From the NCBI RefSeq assembly GCF_904849725.1, contig NC_058524.1:487327763-487391762 (forward strand): DNA of 64,000 bases, read 5' to 3'. The notes below the pieces were generated by a model, which was not told the origin of the DNA, did no database searches, and worked only from the letters and a program-made list of their open reading frames with translations. Positions 1 to 11,646 of this stretch are shown here, piece after piece (position 1 is the first letter of the stretch; each line of letters starts with the position of its first letter). The DNA is from Hordeum vulgare subsp. vulgare (taxonomy: Eukaryota > Streptophyta > Magnoliopsida > Poales > Poaceae). Both the position numbers and the translations under genes were made by a program.

Positions 1-863
1 TGTGAAGTAGACGTAGAAAACCATAGATCTGGATCCTAAGCAGGCCTAGGCACACACACCTAAGCAAAGAATCATATTACCCAAAAAGCTACCATGAACT
101 CCCAATCACGATGTCATGAGTCCACATGCCCTATCCCTAGAAGGAATCAATGAACAAAGCATGAGATTGCAGATGAGGGGCATTACGGGAGTCCATGGCG
201 CGTGGGGAAGAGTCCCACCGGTCGGAATCGGAGGACGATGGCCGGATAGGGAGATCCGGCGATGCCCTAGGGCAGTTTTTGAGGAGAGGAGAGAGAGAAA
301 TACAGAAGAACTCGGGGCAGATGGGGAAAAAGAACGGCCTCCCGGCCCTTTAAATAGTCCCCTGGGCGAGGCGGCGCGGTAGTACTGCAGTCATCGCGGT
401 AGTACCGCTCTATGTGCGGTAGTACCGCGCCCACAACGATAGTAAAAAATTAGTACCGTGCTGGGGGCAGTAGTACCGCATGGTGAGCGGTAGTACCGCT
501 CCCCGAGCGGTAGTAAAATTTTACTACCGTGCTGGGGGCGGTAGTACCATGCATGAAGTCACAAAAATGGCCAAAAAGAGCTCTATACTCCTTAGGTGCT
601 AGATCAAGCCAAGAGAAACCAAAACACGAAAACAAGAAGGACACACCGAAGAGAGATAAACAACACAGAGACTCCAGGGGAGAGGGCGGTGGCCTAGGCC
701 ACCAATGTTTGAGACAAATGGTATGACACCGCGAAGAATTATCCTTGGGTTCATGACCATATCTCGTCTTTGAAGCACAAGTGCCATTTGGTGATAGCCA
801 AAGTGAAGGACTTGATCGATTTATGCATAATGGGGGGAGGGAAAGTTCATTGAGAGAACAACA
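1..863 (-). repeat. 3' LTR of copia-1, partial (U3 and start of R)
   Basis: In element (minus) orientation this begins TGTTGTTCTCTCA directly after a polypurine tract and 70 bp after the pol stop codon, as a 3' LTR should. It shows about 300 bp of U3, then an array of GCGGTAGTACCGC near-palindromes (roughly 375-560), then a TATA-like TATTTAAA (351-358 on the complement). It runs off the left edge. It does not match the 5' LTR of the same element at 10078-11646 in primary sequence, although the architecture is the same. Confidence 0.65.
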
Positions 864-873
864 CTCCCCCTAT
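864..873 (-). other. Polypurine tract of copia-1
   Basis: On the minus strand this reads ATAGGGGGAG and abuts the TGTT that starts the 3' LTR. It is the expected primer site for plus-strand DNA synthesis of an LTR retrotransposon. Confidence 0.65.
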
Positions 874-931
874 GTCCATGCCTACATCTAGAGCAAGATG
901 TAATGTAGAGTGAGATGCAAAGTGCCTAGTT

Positions 932-3900
932 TCAATCCACATTACTTGAATCAATGATATTTAGCTCATGCCTTAACTCCCGGAACCTTGCTTCATCTAG
1001 GGGTTTAGTGAAAATATCTGCAAGTTGCTCTTTAGTGTTGATGAAGTGAATATCAATATCATCTAGCTTGATATGTTCACGAATGAAGTGATGACGAATA
1101 TCAATGTGCTTGGTCTTGCTGTGTTGAATTGGATTGAGAGAAATCTTGATAGCACTTTGATTGTCACATAGGAGAGGTACTTTGTCACAGGTGACACTGT
1201 AGTCCTTTAAAGTTTTCCTCATCCATAGTAACTGGGCACAACAACTTGCAGCTGCTATATACTCAGCTTCGGTGGAGGATAGTGATACACAGTTCTGCTT
1301 CTTGGAAGACCAACTTACCAATGAACGACCAAGGAATTGGCATCCTCCAGAGGTTGACTTCCTCTCCACACAGTCACCTGGCCAATCTGAGTCAGAATAG
1401 CCTACTAGGTTAAAGTTTGCTCCTTTGGGATACCATAGTCCAAAGTTTGGGGTATGAGCCAAATATTGAAAGATTCGTTTGACAGCCATGTAATGACTCT
1501 CCTTTGGTGCGGATTGAAACCGTGCACAAATCCCTACACTCAACATGATATCAGGTCTAGATGCACAAAGATAAAGGAGGGATCCAATCATGGAGCGATA
1601 TACCTTTTGATCCACTGCTTTACCATTGGGATCACTGTCAAGCTTACATCGTGTTGGCATGGGAAACTTGACCGGCTTGACATCCTCTAGCTCAAACCTT
1701 TTGAGCATGTCTTGAGTGTACTTGGCTTGTTTAATGAAAGTCCCTTCTAAGCCTTGTTTGATCTCGAACCCGAGGAAAAACTTCAACTCACCCATCATCG
1801 ACATCTCAAATTTCTCGGTCATCAGTGCAACAAATTCTTCATTGAAAGATTTGTTAGGAGAACCAAAAATGATGTCATCAACATATAGTTGGCATATGAA
1901 CAAATCCCCTTTGACCCTCTTAGTAAAAAGAGTGGGATCAATCTTCCCAATTTCAAACCCACGATCTTGTAATAACTCAGTAAGATACCCATACCACGCA
2001 CGTGGGGCTTGTTTAAGGCCATAGAGTGCCTTATTAAGTTTGTACACATGATTGGGGAGCTTGGGATGTTCGAATCCTGGGGGTTGTTTGACATATACCA
2101 ACTCATTTAAAGGACCATTAAGAAAGGCACTTTTCACATCCATTTGTTGTAATTTGAAATTATGATGAGAGGCAAATGCAAGCATCATGCGAATAGATTC
2201 TAAACGAGCAACATGGGCAAAGGTTTCACCGTAGTCGATACCCTCGACTTGGGAGTAGCCTTGAGCCACCAATCTTGCCTTGTTTCGAATCACAATCCCA
2301 TTGGCATCTTGCTTGTTTTTGAAGATCCATTTGGTCCCGATGACATTATGTTCCTCCTTTGGCCTTGGCACTAAATCCCAGACTTGATTGCGCTCGAAAT
2401 TGTTGAGTTCTTCATGCATGGCCATAAGCCAATCCTCATCATCGAGCGCTTCCTGTACCTGTTGAGGTTCACAATACGAAACAAACGCGTGATGCTCACA
2501 ATAATTCCAAATTTGTTGACGAGTGGATACTCCCTTTTTCAAACTACCAAGTACATTCTTCATAAGATGTGACTTGACTCTCAGCTTGTTCGCAATCTTG
2601 GCTGCGCGACGCTCCAAGAGTTCTTCATTGGATAACTGGGGAACATCGACTTGATTGCTTTGTGTGCCCTTGCGTTTTGATCTTCCCTTGGCATCAGTAC
2701 CCCGTTTAGGCACCGCAGAAGGGAATTGAGAGACAGCATCCTGATCAACTTGATCTTCGTCTTGAGCAGGTTCACTGGTTTGTCCTTGTTCTTGTGGTTG
2801 CTCTTGCTCTTGATCTTGTGCTTCTATTTGATCTGGATCATGTGGTTGCACTTGATCTTGATCTTGAACCGGTTCGGAGCCTTGGGTGAGTGCTTGTACT
2901 TCATGGGGCACATCACCATCTTTAGGCACTTGGTCTTGATCTTGAGTTTGTTCAACTTGTTGAGGGTCTTCTCTTTGTTCATCGGAAGCGTGTGGGACTT
3001 GTGAGGATGATGGCTCCACTTGAGTAGAGCATTGTCCTTCTCCTTCGGCCACAAGGGGTTCCTCAATGGGGAGTATTTGACCAATCCCCATTCTTCTTAT
3101 GACTTGGGGAGGAATTTCATCACCTACATCACATAGACCACTTTTCTCCACTTGGGAGCCATTATTTTCATCAAACTCCATGTTACACGTCTCCTCAATG
3201 AGTCCGGTGGACTTGTTGAGGACACGGTAAGCATGAGAGTTTGTAGCATAACCAACAAAGATGCCCTCATGTGCTCTAGAATCAAATTTAGCTAAACGTG
3301 CACCTTTCTTGAGAATGAAACACTTACACCCGAATACCCGGAAGTACTTGAGATTGGGTTTGTTTCCGGTGAGAATCTCATATGGGGTCTTGTTCAAGCC
3401 TTTGCGGATATAGAGCCGATTTGACGCATGACATGCTGTGTTGATGGCTTCGGCCCAAAAGTTATATGGAGATTTGTATTCCGCCATCATAGTTCTTGCA
3501 GCGTCTATCAGTGTCCGGTTCTTCCTTTCCGCCACACCATTTTGTTGAGGGGTATATGGTGCCGAATATTGATGTTTTATTCCCTCATCACCTAGAAACT
3601 CATCCAAGGTGTAGTTCTTGAACTCGGTGCCGTTGTCACTTCTGATCATCAAAATCTTTGCTTCATGTTGACGTTGAGCTTCATTAGCAAAGTTGATAAC
3701 AGTCTGTTGAGTCTCACTCTTCCTCTTGAAGAAATATACCCAAGTGTATCTTGAGTAGTCATCAACAATCACCAAGCAGTACTTTCTGCCCCCAAGACTA
3801 TCAAATGATGGAGGACCAAAGAGATCCATATGAAGGAGCTCCAACGGTCTCTTAGTGTAAATGAGAGTTGTTGGACGATGAGCAGTCTCATGGATTTTTC

Positions 3901-4672
3901 CTTCAATACAAGCACCGCAAGCACGATCTTTGGCAAAACTCACATTTGTTAGTCCATGAATATGGTCCCCTTTAAGGAGACTTTGCAAAGATCTCATATT
4001 GACATGGGCTAGTCGGCGATGCCAAAGCCAGCCCGCATCAACTTTAGCCATTAGACATGTCTCAGTCTTAGTGGGTCGCTTTGAAAAGTTCACCACATAG
4101 AGACCATTTTCGACATGTCCAACATAGGCTACTTTAAGAGTCTTGCTCCACAAAAGGACCACAGTATCAAGATTAAAGAATGTGGAGAAGCCCATGATTG
4201 CAAGTTGACGAACTGAAAGTAAATTATAAGCAAGGGACTCAACAAGCATGACCTTCTCAATAGATAACTCTTGAGAGATGACCACCTTACCAAATCCCAA
4301 TACCTTTGACAATGATGCATCGGCGAATTGGACATGGGTGGGCATAGACGGGGAAGGATGCACATCCACCACTAAGTCCTTGCTTCCGGTCATATGATTT
4401 GTTGCTCCACTATCGAGCAACCATGACACCCCTCTGGAAGCAAACTCCTGCAATAGATCAAGGCTTGGTTTTAGGTACCCATTTTTGAATGGGTCCTTTA
4501 ACGTTAGAGACAAGGGTCTTAGGAACCCAAATAGCACATTCAATGTACTCATAGTAAGAACCAATAAATCTGACATAAACATGCCCATCAGCAGCACGAC
4601 ATAAAACATAGGAAGGATATAGTTTGCTGGCCGTGTTGGTAGGGATGGTTTTGCCCTTCTTGATGCTCCCAT
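932..4672 (-). CDS. pol: Copia-1 pol: protease, integrase, RT, RNase H
   Basis: Open frame of 1246 codons with the Ty1/copia domain order. Recognisable homology starts near residue 65; the upstream codons overlap the gag frame. The protease active site is DSGA at about 87-90. The integrase zinc finger has H218, H222, C252 and C255, and the catalytic triad fits D283, D346 and E382. A Q/D/E-rich linker follows (about 551-645). RT carries the YVDD box at about 930-933 and is followed by RNase H (about 1090-1220, with SSTEAEY). All catalytic residues I can locate are present and there is no internal stop, so the frame itself looks functional. It lies in a different frame from gag, which ends in TGA at 4458-4460. 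The upstream gag is broken by a stop codon and a Helitron, so the element as a whole cannot be autonomous. Confidence 0.92.
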   Translation of the reverse strand: MGASRRAKPSLPTRPANYILPMFYVVLLMGMFMSDLLVLTMSTLNVLFGFLRPLSLTLKDPFKNGYLKPSLDLLQEFASRGVSWLLDSGATNHMTGSKDLVVDVHPSPSMPTHVQFADASLSKVLGFGKVVISQELSIEKVMLVESLAYNLLSVRQLAIMGFSTFFNLDTVVLLWSKTLKVAYVGHVENGLYVVNFSKRPTKTETCLMAKVDAGWLWHRRLAHVNMRSLQSLLKGDHIHGLTNVSFAKDRACGACIEGKIHETAHRPTTLIYTKRPLELLHMDLFGPPSFDSLGGRKYCLVIVDDYSRYTWVYFFKRKSETQQTVINFANEAQRQHEAKILMIRSDNGTEFKNYTLDEFLGDEGIKHQYSAPYTPQQNGVAERKNRTLIDAARTMMAEYKSPYNFWAEAINTACHASNRLYIRKGLNKTPYEILTGNKPNLKYFRVFGCKCFILKKGARLAKFDSRAHEGIFVGYATNSHAYRVLNKSTGLIEETCNMEFDENNGSQVEKSGLCDVGDEIPPQVIRRMGIGQILPIEEPLVAEGEGQCSTQVEPSSSQVPHASDEQREDPQQVEQTQDQDQVPKDGDVPHEVQALTQGSEPVQDQDQVQPHDPDQIEAQDQEQEQPQEQGQTSEPAQDEDQVDQDAVSQFPSAVPKRGTDAKGRSKRKGTQSNQVDVPQLSNEELLERRAAKIANKLRVKSHLMKNVLGSLKKGVSTRQQIWNYCEHHAFVSYCEPQQVQEALDDEDWLMAMHEELNNFERNQVWDLVPRPKEEHNVIGTKWIFKNKQDANGIVIRNKARLVAQGYSQVEGIDYGETFAHVARLESIRMMLAFASHHNFKLQQMDVKSAFLNGPLNELVYVKQPPGFEHPKLPNHVYKLNKALYGLKQAPRAWYGYLTELLQDRGFEIGKIDPTLFTKRVKGDLFICQLYVDDIIFGSPNKSFNEEFVALMTEKFEMSMMGELKFFLGFEIKQGLEGTFIKQAKYTQDMLKRFELEDVKPVKFPMPTRCKLDSDPNGKAVDQKVYRSMIGSLLYLCASRPDIMLSVGICARFQSAPKESHYMAVKRIFQYLAHTPNFGLWYPKGANFNLVGYSDSDWPGDCVERKSTSGGCQFLGRSLVSWSSKKQNCVSLSSTEAEYIAAASCCAQLLWMRKTLKDYSVTCDKVPLLCDNQSAIKISLNPIQHSKTKHIDIRHHFIREHIKLDDIDIHFINTKEQLADIFTKPLDEARFRELRHELNIIDSSNVD

Positions 4673-5430
4673 TTTCCACCTTGTTCCTGTTCACCTCCTG
4701 AGTCCCTTCACCCTCTTTAACAAACATGTCCATGAGGGTGGGGGATCTGTAGTTCCTGTTCTTTCCTTTTCTCTTAGACTTAGATGTAAGTCCAAGCCCC
4801 TCCTTTCCTATCACACACTTTTGATTGCTCAAAAGGTCGTTCAAGCTCTTCTTGCCTTGGATGCATGACACACGGCCCTTCTCAAGTTTAGCTTTTAACT
4901 TGGCATTTTCCTCCACAAGATGTACATGCTCACAACAAGGGTTAGTTGTACAAGTATCTATCTATTATATTATTAAGACGATAGAAAATGAACGGCTAAG
5001 ATTCACTACTATAAAGTTTGGATATTGAACGGTTAAGATTTATAAGGGCTAGGTCTTATGTGTTGGCTAAAAAAATAATTCATCAATCTGTACAGAAGTC
5101 GTAACAAAATCAATAGTATCAATTTGTTTACGGTAGTACAAGACCTGAGCATGCACGAATCGGTACGATGCACCATCGAGTGGGCTTTCCAAAAGAGTAA
5201 CACGTACATGCCTTTTAAAAAGACTTCGCCGGATATCAAGTACGTCAAAGCTACTAGCCTGAAAGCTTTTTTTTCTTACAACCAATTGAACGATCGTCAT
5301 GTGTGGAGGCGGTCTTTTTTAAAACTCCACTAAACATACGACTCTACACGGGTACATAAAAATTACTCGACACACTGTTCTGAAAAATACAAGACATATT
5401 GTTTTTAAAGAAAAAATACCAGCTAGACTA

Positions 5431-6131
5431 AGGGAAGTGCTACGCATCCACCGGTAGATGCCTAATAAATATCCACCACTACGACAATCGTCGGATGTTC
5501 ACACGCACAGTCGTCCGTAACCATCCGATCTAATTCCTGGCATGCGGCTTGGTCGTCTTCTCAACACATTAATTCTTGAAACAACAAACTAGTTACGGAA
5601 ACAACCTCTTTGTTTCAGTCCCGACAGAGCTATAAACGACTATATTTTTTTTCTGTCATAAAGATTTAATACGGGATGACCGACTGATTAGGTTACAACT
5701 TCTGCAACAAGCATAATGTTGCGTTCGGATGTTTGCGATATGGGCCGTGTTGCGGAACTTTTGCAACATAGATATTGTTGCAGAATTTTTCTGCAACAAA
5801 ACTAATGTTGCAGATTTTTTTAACTTTACATTGGTGTTATGGAAAAATGTTCCGCAACATAACTAATGTTGCAGATTTTTTTTTGCAACACGGAGGATGT
5901 TACAAGAAAAAACACAAATCCAGCTATTCATCCTCCCAGCCAGACGAGCCCGAAACATTCCTACTGTTATCCAGTATCAAGAATACACGTTCTGAAACAG
6001 CAGGTCAGTTGCAGGAAACGAAAGCGGCTTTAACACACGCATGACGATGCGCGACTATCTGATCAAATCAAACGGCCACGAAGCTACGGACGGCCGCGGA
6101 CGATCGGCCGATGAAAGATAATCTTTTTCCC
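5431..6131. mobile_element. Mutator-like MITE inside the Helitron
   Basis: Flanked by the direct repeat TAGACTA (5424-5430 and 6132-6138). The ends are weakly inverted (AGGGAAGTG at the left; GGGAAAAAG read from the right). It contains several copies of a near-palindrome of the form GCAACATAACTAATGTTGCAG (5735-5890) and no coding capacity. A 7-bp repeat is short for Mutator (usually 9), so the superfamily is a guess; the boundaries are better supported than the class. Confidence 0.45.
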
Positions 6132-6366
6132 TAGACTAAACACCAATAGATGTTTTGCTTAAAAATAGATACGCACAAAATTATTTTTTGTTGATTCGTA
6201 TTAGGACGGTCGACATAAAAAAATCTACACGGAACAAACAAGATTAAAAGAAAAATCTACGCACGACCGTTGAGATTAAGTGATGAAAGATTATGTACAC
6301 CATTTGTCGTGCACAGATAAGTCTTACATTTATCTTTTTGCTAAATCAGTCTTTGATTGACACATA

Positions 6367-6504
6367 CTCCCTCCGTTCCTAAATATAAGTTTTTTTAGAG
6401 ATTCTATATATAGACATACTTTACAGTGTAAATTTATTTATTTTGTTCCGTATGTAATTCATAATAAAAACTTCAAAAAGATTTATATTTAAGAATGAAT
6501 GGAA
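6367..6504. mobile_element. Stowaway MITE (Tc1/mariner), degenerate
   Basis: The left end CTCCCTCCGTTCCTAAATATAAGT is the standard Triticeae Stowaway terminus. The right end (ATTTATATTTAAGAATGAATGGA) is a mutated inverted copy. Both ends are flanked by TA. About 138 bp, non-coding, nested in the Helitron. Confidence 0.8.
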
Positions 6505-7956
6505 TATAATCGAGTGTGTCATGGGTACGTACAATAGAACATCACACTGTGCAAGAAAATATACAAATGAGCCTCCTAGGCATACACACGTTGAAAAGAA
6601 TGACTGAAGTGGGCAATCAATGTCCGGCATGCAGGAACTAAAAAACGTATATTGATTTGTTTGCCTACTTTAGCTTATTTTTCCTCTCTCTTAGTCTCTT
6701 CGTAAAGAAATAAAAAAGCATTTAGATCAACACTTTAGTGATCTAAACACTTATATATTTTTTAATAGAGTACATGCGAGTATGCAAACTAAGCCTAAGA
6801 TGTAATTCTTCGTGCGCGCCACAAGCATCATCCATGCGCATAGTATGTTTGATGTGTGTAGGTCTTTTCTTAAATAGACTTCATGCAAGTAAGAATTAGC
6901 TCCAAAACATGAATTAACACTTTTTAAAGATTGTATCAAACTATATTTTATCTATGTACATATGTACGCGAGCATATCACACACACAAAAAAGAATAGTT
7001 TTCTGAATAGTACCGAAGTATTTATTTTTCTTACATAGGAGTATCGAATGTTAGAAACAAGCAAAGCAAGTTGATATATTTAGGGACAATGAAGCAGATT
7101 TTAACACTAGGTTGACACATAGAAGATGTTATGTTGTTTCTTCCATCTCTTACACATATATGACCACACAATTTTTGATCGCTTTCGTGCTTTGTCATTT
7201 CCCATCTTTCTATTTACTTCTCATATGTACATCCACTTCCACATCACTATTCAAATATAAACATGTTGGAAGAGTGAATGAACAGATATTGTAGAACTTT
7301 TCTAACAAATACACATATATTCACATTTGACTTAGATAGCTAAGCAACAAAGGTAATCACAAGAAGATGAGCACGGTTGAAAGTACGCTCACCATGAAAT
7401 AGAAAAATAAAAAGAGTGACTACAAGCTAAAAGTGGTAAGATTTATAAGAAGAAAAATAGTAAAATTTAATTCTTGGCAAAATCTCCTATTAAGAAGTCG
7501 ATGGAAAGAAACCAATGGATAAGTGGAAGAGATATAAAGGCACTCTCCCAGTTTCACTACAGTTTTAATATTAATTAATTCAAATAAACATTTGTGTGAG
7601 TTTAATAACCAACCAGAAATAGTGCAGAATAAGTTATGCATCCTATACTTACAATACAAACTTCCATATAATTGTCAATCTCTCACTAACTAATGTAATG
7701 ATGATGTAGACATGAGGAAATGAGAACATATGAATACACAAGATTAAAAAACATATGAGGCTTTGTATTATACTTTCTACCTAAACAATAACCATATGTT
7801 TGCCAACTACGTATTCTGGCTACCTTTTAGCTACTTAAATTTAAATCTATTCTGGTACTATAAAACTACATATGTAATTTCATAGAAAAATAATAATAAT
7901 TATTAAGTAGAAGCCAAACAATTAACATAGTATACGTTAAAGCATGACAAATCTAG

Positions 7957-7985
7957 CCGCGCGAATGCGCGGGTCGCCCCGCTAG
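7957..7985 (+). other. Helitron 3' terminal hairpin and CTAG end
   Basis: A 6-bp stem (CCGCGC/GCGCGG, 7957-7962 and 7967-7972) with loop GAAT, then nine bases, then CTAG at 7982-7985. This is the canonical Helitron termination signal. Confidence 0.85.
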
Positions 7986-10063
7986 TTATCAATTAAAACA
8001 AAAGGAGGACAAGTAGAGATTTCCTTGATAAGCTTTGCTTGAAGTTGATCATGAGACTCTTTCAGGGAGAAATGACTACCTTTCAAGGCCTTGTGAGCCT
8101 TGTCAAGTGTGTCAAACTCCATTTTGAGTCTGTCATGGTCAACCCCAAGAGCATCCTTTTCAGACTTAAGCATACGAGTAAGAACAGTAGCATGATCTAA
8201 TTTCTTTTGCAAATTAGCGCAGTCATCGTTGTATGACTCCTCACGAGCCAAACGAAGAGTGCACTCTGTCTCTAGAGCAATAGAAAGTTCAGCAATCTCA
8301 TCGGCATAGTCACGACTATGACCTTGCATCTCGGAGATGGTCTCCTCATGAGACTCGATGAGGTCATTAGCCTCACCCAATTGTTCCAAAAGGGCAACAA
8401 AGTGCCTCTTGGTTTCTCCTTTGATAGTATACATCAATTTGTGAAGATCATGCTCATTAAGTTCCACAACATCACTATCATCAACACAGTTCAACAATGA
8501 GGGAGCACTAGTGATGTTGGTCTTAATGTTGGATGTTACGTGAGTGATACCTTTAGCCATGAGGCACTTGGCGATGTGATTATCGTTGGGGGCGTTGAAG
8601 AGGGACACCTTCTTGGAAGAAGGAGTGGCAATGGCGACAATCGTAGTTGCCACCATATCATCATCATCATCATCATCGGAGGGGTACTCTTCAAGTGCCA
8701 CCATACCCTTTGGATGGGGTTTCTTGACAAAATTGTTCTTGCTTGGGAATGACTTTGTTTTGTCCTTGCAAATGAGGTTGCCTCCGTTGTCTTCCCTCTT
8801 CTCATAAGGACATTCCGCCACGAAATGGCTCACATTACCACAATTATAGCATGTTCTCACTCGTTGCTTGGGTTTGAACCCACTTGAGTTGTTCTTGGTG
8901 AAGTTGGGTCTTGAGTTCCTCTTGTTGCCCCAGAATTGCCTTGACGCAAGAGCCATGTGCTCGTGATAAGCATACTTAGTGTCTTCAGGGCAGCTCTCCT
9001 CTTCTTCATCCTCCTATTCTTCTTCAGAAGCAGCCTTTGCCTTCAAAGCAAGGTTAGGTGAAGCTGTCTTTGACCGAACTCGAGCAAGTGCATTGTCAGC
9101 GGTCTCGTTCATGATTGACATTGCAATGAATTCATCCAACACCTCACTAGAAGACAACGAGTGGAAATCTGGTCGTTGGCGAATGACTGATGACATGGCT
9201 TTGTTGAAAGGCATGATGGCCTTAAGAAACTTGCGCTTGACCCATGTGTCATCCACATCCTTGCTCCCATGATCCTTGAGAGCAACAACAATAGCAGTCA
9301 CCCTCCGATAGAGATCACGAGGGTCCTCATCTTCCTTCATTACAAACTCATCAGCCTGATCAAGTATCACTTCATAGTGTGACCGTTGAATGCTAGAGCT
9401 TCCCTTGTATAGCACCATAATATGCTCCCAACAGTCCTTGGCCAGAGAGAAGGGGCACAAGTGAGGAAGATCTTCAGGCGGTACTGCAGACTGTAAGATG
9501 AACAATGCGGAGTGATTATATTGATTGTCCGCTTCTTCTCTTGGAGTGAGGTTGCTTGGATCATGAGGATAGAAGCCTTGCTCGATAATTCTCCATAAGT
9601 TTGTTGAGCTATGATTGAAATGAGACTTAATAGAAAACACCCAGTTAGCAAAATCACCCTTAACAAGCTTAGGAGGAGGACCAACATGATTAAGACGCGG
9701 TGTGGGAACGGGTCCTCCATAGACCATGGGAGGTGGAACTGAGGCATAGGTTCCAGTCCCATCCTTTTCGTGAGATGAGGAAGGTCGCATACCTTTAGCC
9801 TCTTCCTTAGAGGAATTGGCCACCGAATCGATGATGGTGGGTTTAAGCACTAACGCCGGTTCGGGTGGACTTTTAAATCCCTCAGTTAACTCTTTAAGCA
9901 TGGTCTTGACTTCGTTTGTCAAGGACGTCTTGAGAGCGTCCATAGCCGTATTCAAGTCGTCCCTTGTGACCGAAGTCAAGTCCATGGCCCGGGTTGCCCA
10001 TGGGGAATTCCCTCTTCGCCTTCCATACTCTTCCGGTGGTGAAACCCTTAATAAAGAGACGAG

Positions 10064-10075
10064 GCTCTGATACCA
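10064..10075 (-). other. tRNA-Met primer binding site of copia-1
   Basis: The minus strand reads TGGTATCAGAGC, complementary to the 3' end of initiator tRNA-Met. It lies two bases from the end of the 5' LTR. Confidence 0.85.
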
Positions 10076-10864
10076 ATTGAAAGGATCGATATGGTTGACT
10101 AGAGGGGGGGGGTGAATAGGCAACTACCAATTTTTAGCTTTTCTAAATAAATATGGAGTAGGAATCATAAAGGTTCACTAACATGGCACTAGGAGGACAA
10201 CCTATATGATGCTACTTAGTAACGAGTAACGAAGCACGTAGGAGATACTCTACAACACCAACATATATAGAGTAAAGGTAAGAGATAACCACAAGTGTAA
10301 CCGATGAAGACGAGGATGTGTTACCGAAGTTCCTTCCCTTTGACAGGAAGTACGTCTCCGTTGGAGCGGTGTGGAGGCACAATGCTCCCCAATAAGCCAC
10401 TAGGGCCACCGTATTCTTCTCACGCCCTCGCACAATGCAAGGTACCGTGATTCCACTATAGGTGCTCTTGAAGGCGGCGACGGAACCTTTACAAACAAGG
10501 TTGGGGCGATCTCCACACAAAGCTTGGAGGCTCCCAACAAGACCACGGAGCTTCACCACAATGGAATGTTGCTCCGAGGTGACCTCAACCGTCTAGGGTG
10601 CTCAACCACCCAAGAGTAACAAGATCCACAAGGGATTAGTAGGGGGAATCAAATATCCTTTGGTCGAAGTGTGGATCAAGGCCTTCTCAAGCAATCCCTA
10701 GAAAATCAACAAGATTGATTGGCTAGGGAGAGAGATCGGGCTAAAATGAGCTTGTGGAGCAACAATGGAGCTTAGAGAGGTCGAAGGTGAGCTCAAGGAA
10801 GAAGGAGATGCATTTATATAGTGGGTGGGGCAGATCCAACCGTTACCCACCTGCCACATAAATG

Positions 10865-11335
10865 CACGAGCGGTACTACCGCTTCCCAGAGCGGTACTAC
10901 CGCTCCAGGGAGCGGTACTAGCGCTCAGCTCCTTACCAACCACGGTAGTACCGGGGGGTACTACCGCGCCACCCCCTCCGTAGGAAAGTATGCGAGAAAA
11001 GGTCCGTCGGTGCGGTAGTAAAATAATACTACCGCACTAAGGGCGGTAGTACCGCCCTTGGAGCGGTAGTAAAAAACTACTACCGTTCTTCGGGCGGTAG
11101 TACCGCTCCTGGAGCGGTAGTAAAAGTTTACTACCGCACCTGGGACGGTAGTACCGCTCCTGGAGCGGTAGTAAAAGTTTACTACCGCACCTGGGACGGT
11201 AGTACCGCTCCTGGAGCGGTAGTAAAAGTTTACTACCGCACCTGGGACGGTAGTACCGCTCCTGGAGCGGTAGTAAAATTTTACTACCTCTTTGAGAGCG
11301 GTACTACCGCTGTGCCAGCGGTACTACCGCTTACC
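10865..11335. repeat. Array of GCGGTA-N-TACCGC near-palindromes in the LTR
   Basis: More than a dozen copies of GCGGTAGTACCGC or its complement, and of the half-site form GCGGTAGTAAAA...TTTACTACCGC, lie upstream of the TATA-like box in element orientation. The position in U3 suggests enhancer sites, but no binding factor can be named from sequence. Confidence 0.8.
11111..11263. repeat. Three tandem 51-bp units within the palindrome array
   Basis: The unit starting GGAGCGGTAGTAAAAGTT recurs at 11111, 11162 and 11213, with a partial fourth copy at 11264. The copies are nearly identical, which indicates recent tandem expansion inside U3. Confidence 0.85.
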
Positions 11336-11646
11336 CCTTTTCACATAGGCAGGAAAAATACAATGGTGCTCCATTGAGGCTAAAATATGGGTGGGTGCAT
11401 GAGGTGTGTGCGTGAAGATTCCACCCAAACCTTTCCGACGCGGACCCCCTCTTGGAACGAAGACTTTCCTATGACTCAAACTAGGAAGAGAAATGTAGAA
11501 CAAAATCCGTCTTCGAGATCCTCCGAGGGGCGTCGAGTCATCTTGTGCCTAGAGGAGAATATTCTGAAATGCTCAGGACACAAGATTAGTCCGCACAACA
11601 ATTGTCATCAATCACTAAAACCACTTAGGAAAAATATGCCCTAACA

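Larger units (their letters stand above)
4957..7985 (+). mobile_element. Non-autonomous Helitron
   Basis: Begins TCTATCTATTATATTATTAA and ends with a GC-rich hairpin followed by CTAG, inserted between A (4956) and T (7986) with no target duplication, as Helitrons do. The frame of the interrupted gag is restored exactly when this 3029-bp interval is removed; starting four bases later (a second TC) would not restore it. I see no Rep/helicase coding sequence, so it must be mobilised in trans. The interior is AT-rich and holds two smaller elements (5431-6131 and 6367-6504). The stretches 4970-5420 and 6510-7950 show no recognisable gene. Confidence 0.88.
4458..9985 (-). pseudogene. gag: Copia-1 gag, split by a Helitron and one stop codon
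   Basis: The likely start is the ATG at 9983-9985, just downstream of the tRNA primer site; earlier in-frame ATGs fall inside the LTR. The first part has the UBN2/copia gag domain (about 9080-9700). A TAG at 9014-9016 interrupts an acidic run in the same frame. Next comes a CCHC zinc knuckle (8810-8851, C-x2-C-x4-H-x4-C), then a coiled-coil-like acidic tail. The frame stops at the Helitron border (7986) and resumes at 4956, ending in TGA at 4458-4460. Removing 4957-7985 restores one continuous frame, so the insertion is younger than the gene. Apart from the single TAG, gag would be intact. Confidence 0.88.
10078..11646 (-). repeat. 5' LTR of copia-1
   Basis: In element orientation it starts TGTTAGGGCATATTTTTCC (11646 leftwards) and ends ...CCTTTCA at 10078, next to the primer site. 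The outer border is confirmed because the copia-2 reading frame breaks exactly there. It contains roughly 300 bp of U3, the GCGGTA/TACCGC array, and a TATA-like CTATATAAATG near 10810-10820 of the complement. Length is 1569 bp. It also contains a G9 run (10105-10113) and no gene. Confidence 0.85.

Noticed and set aside
4961..4964. Alternative Helitron start at the second TC
   Set aside because: It would leave four extra bases and break the gag frame on excision, whereas 4957 restores it.
11041..11290. Regular repeats that could suggest a CRISPR-like array
   Set aside because: The repeats are contiguous 51-bp LTR units with no unique spacers, in a plant retrotransposon.
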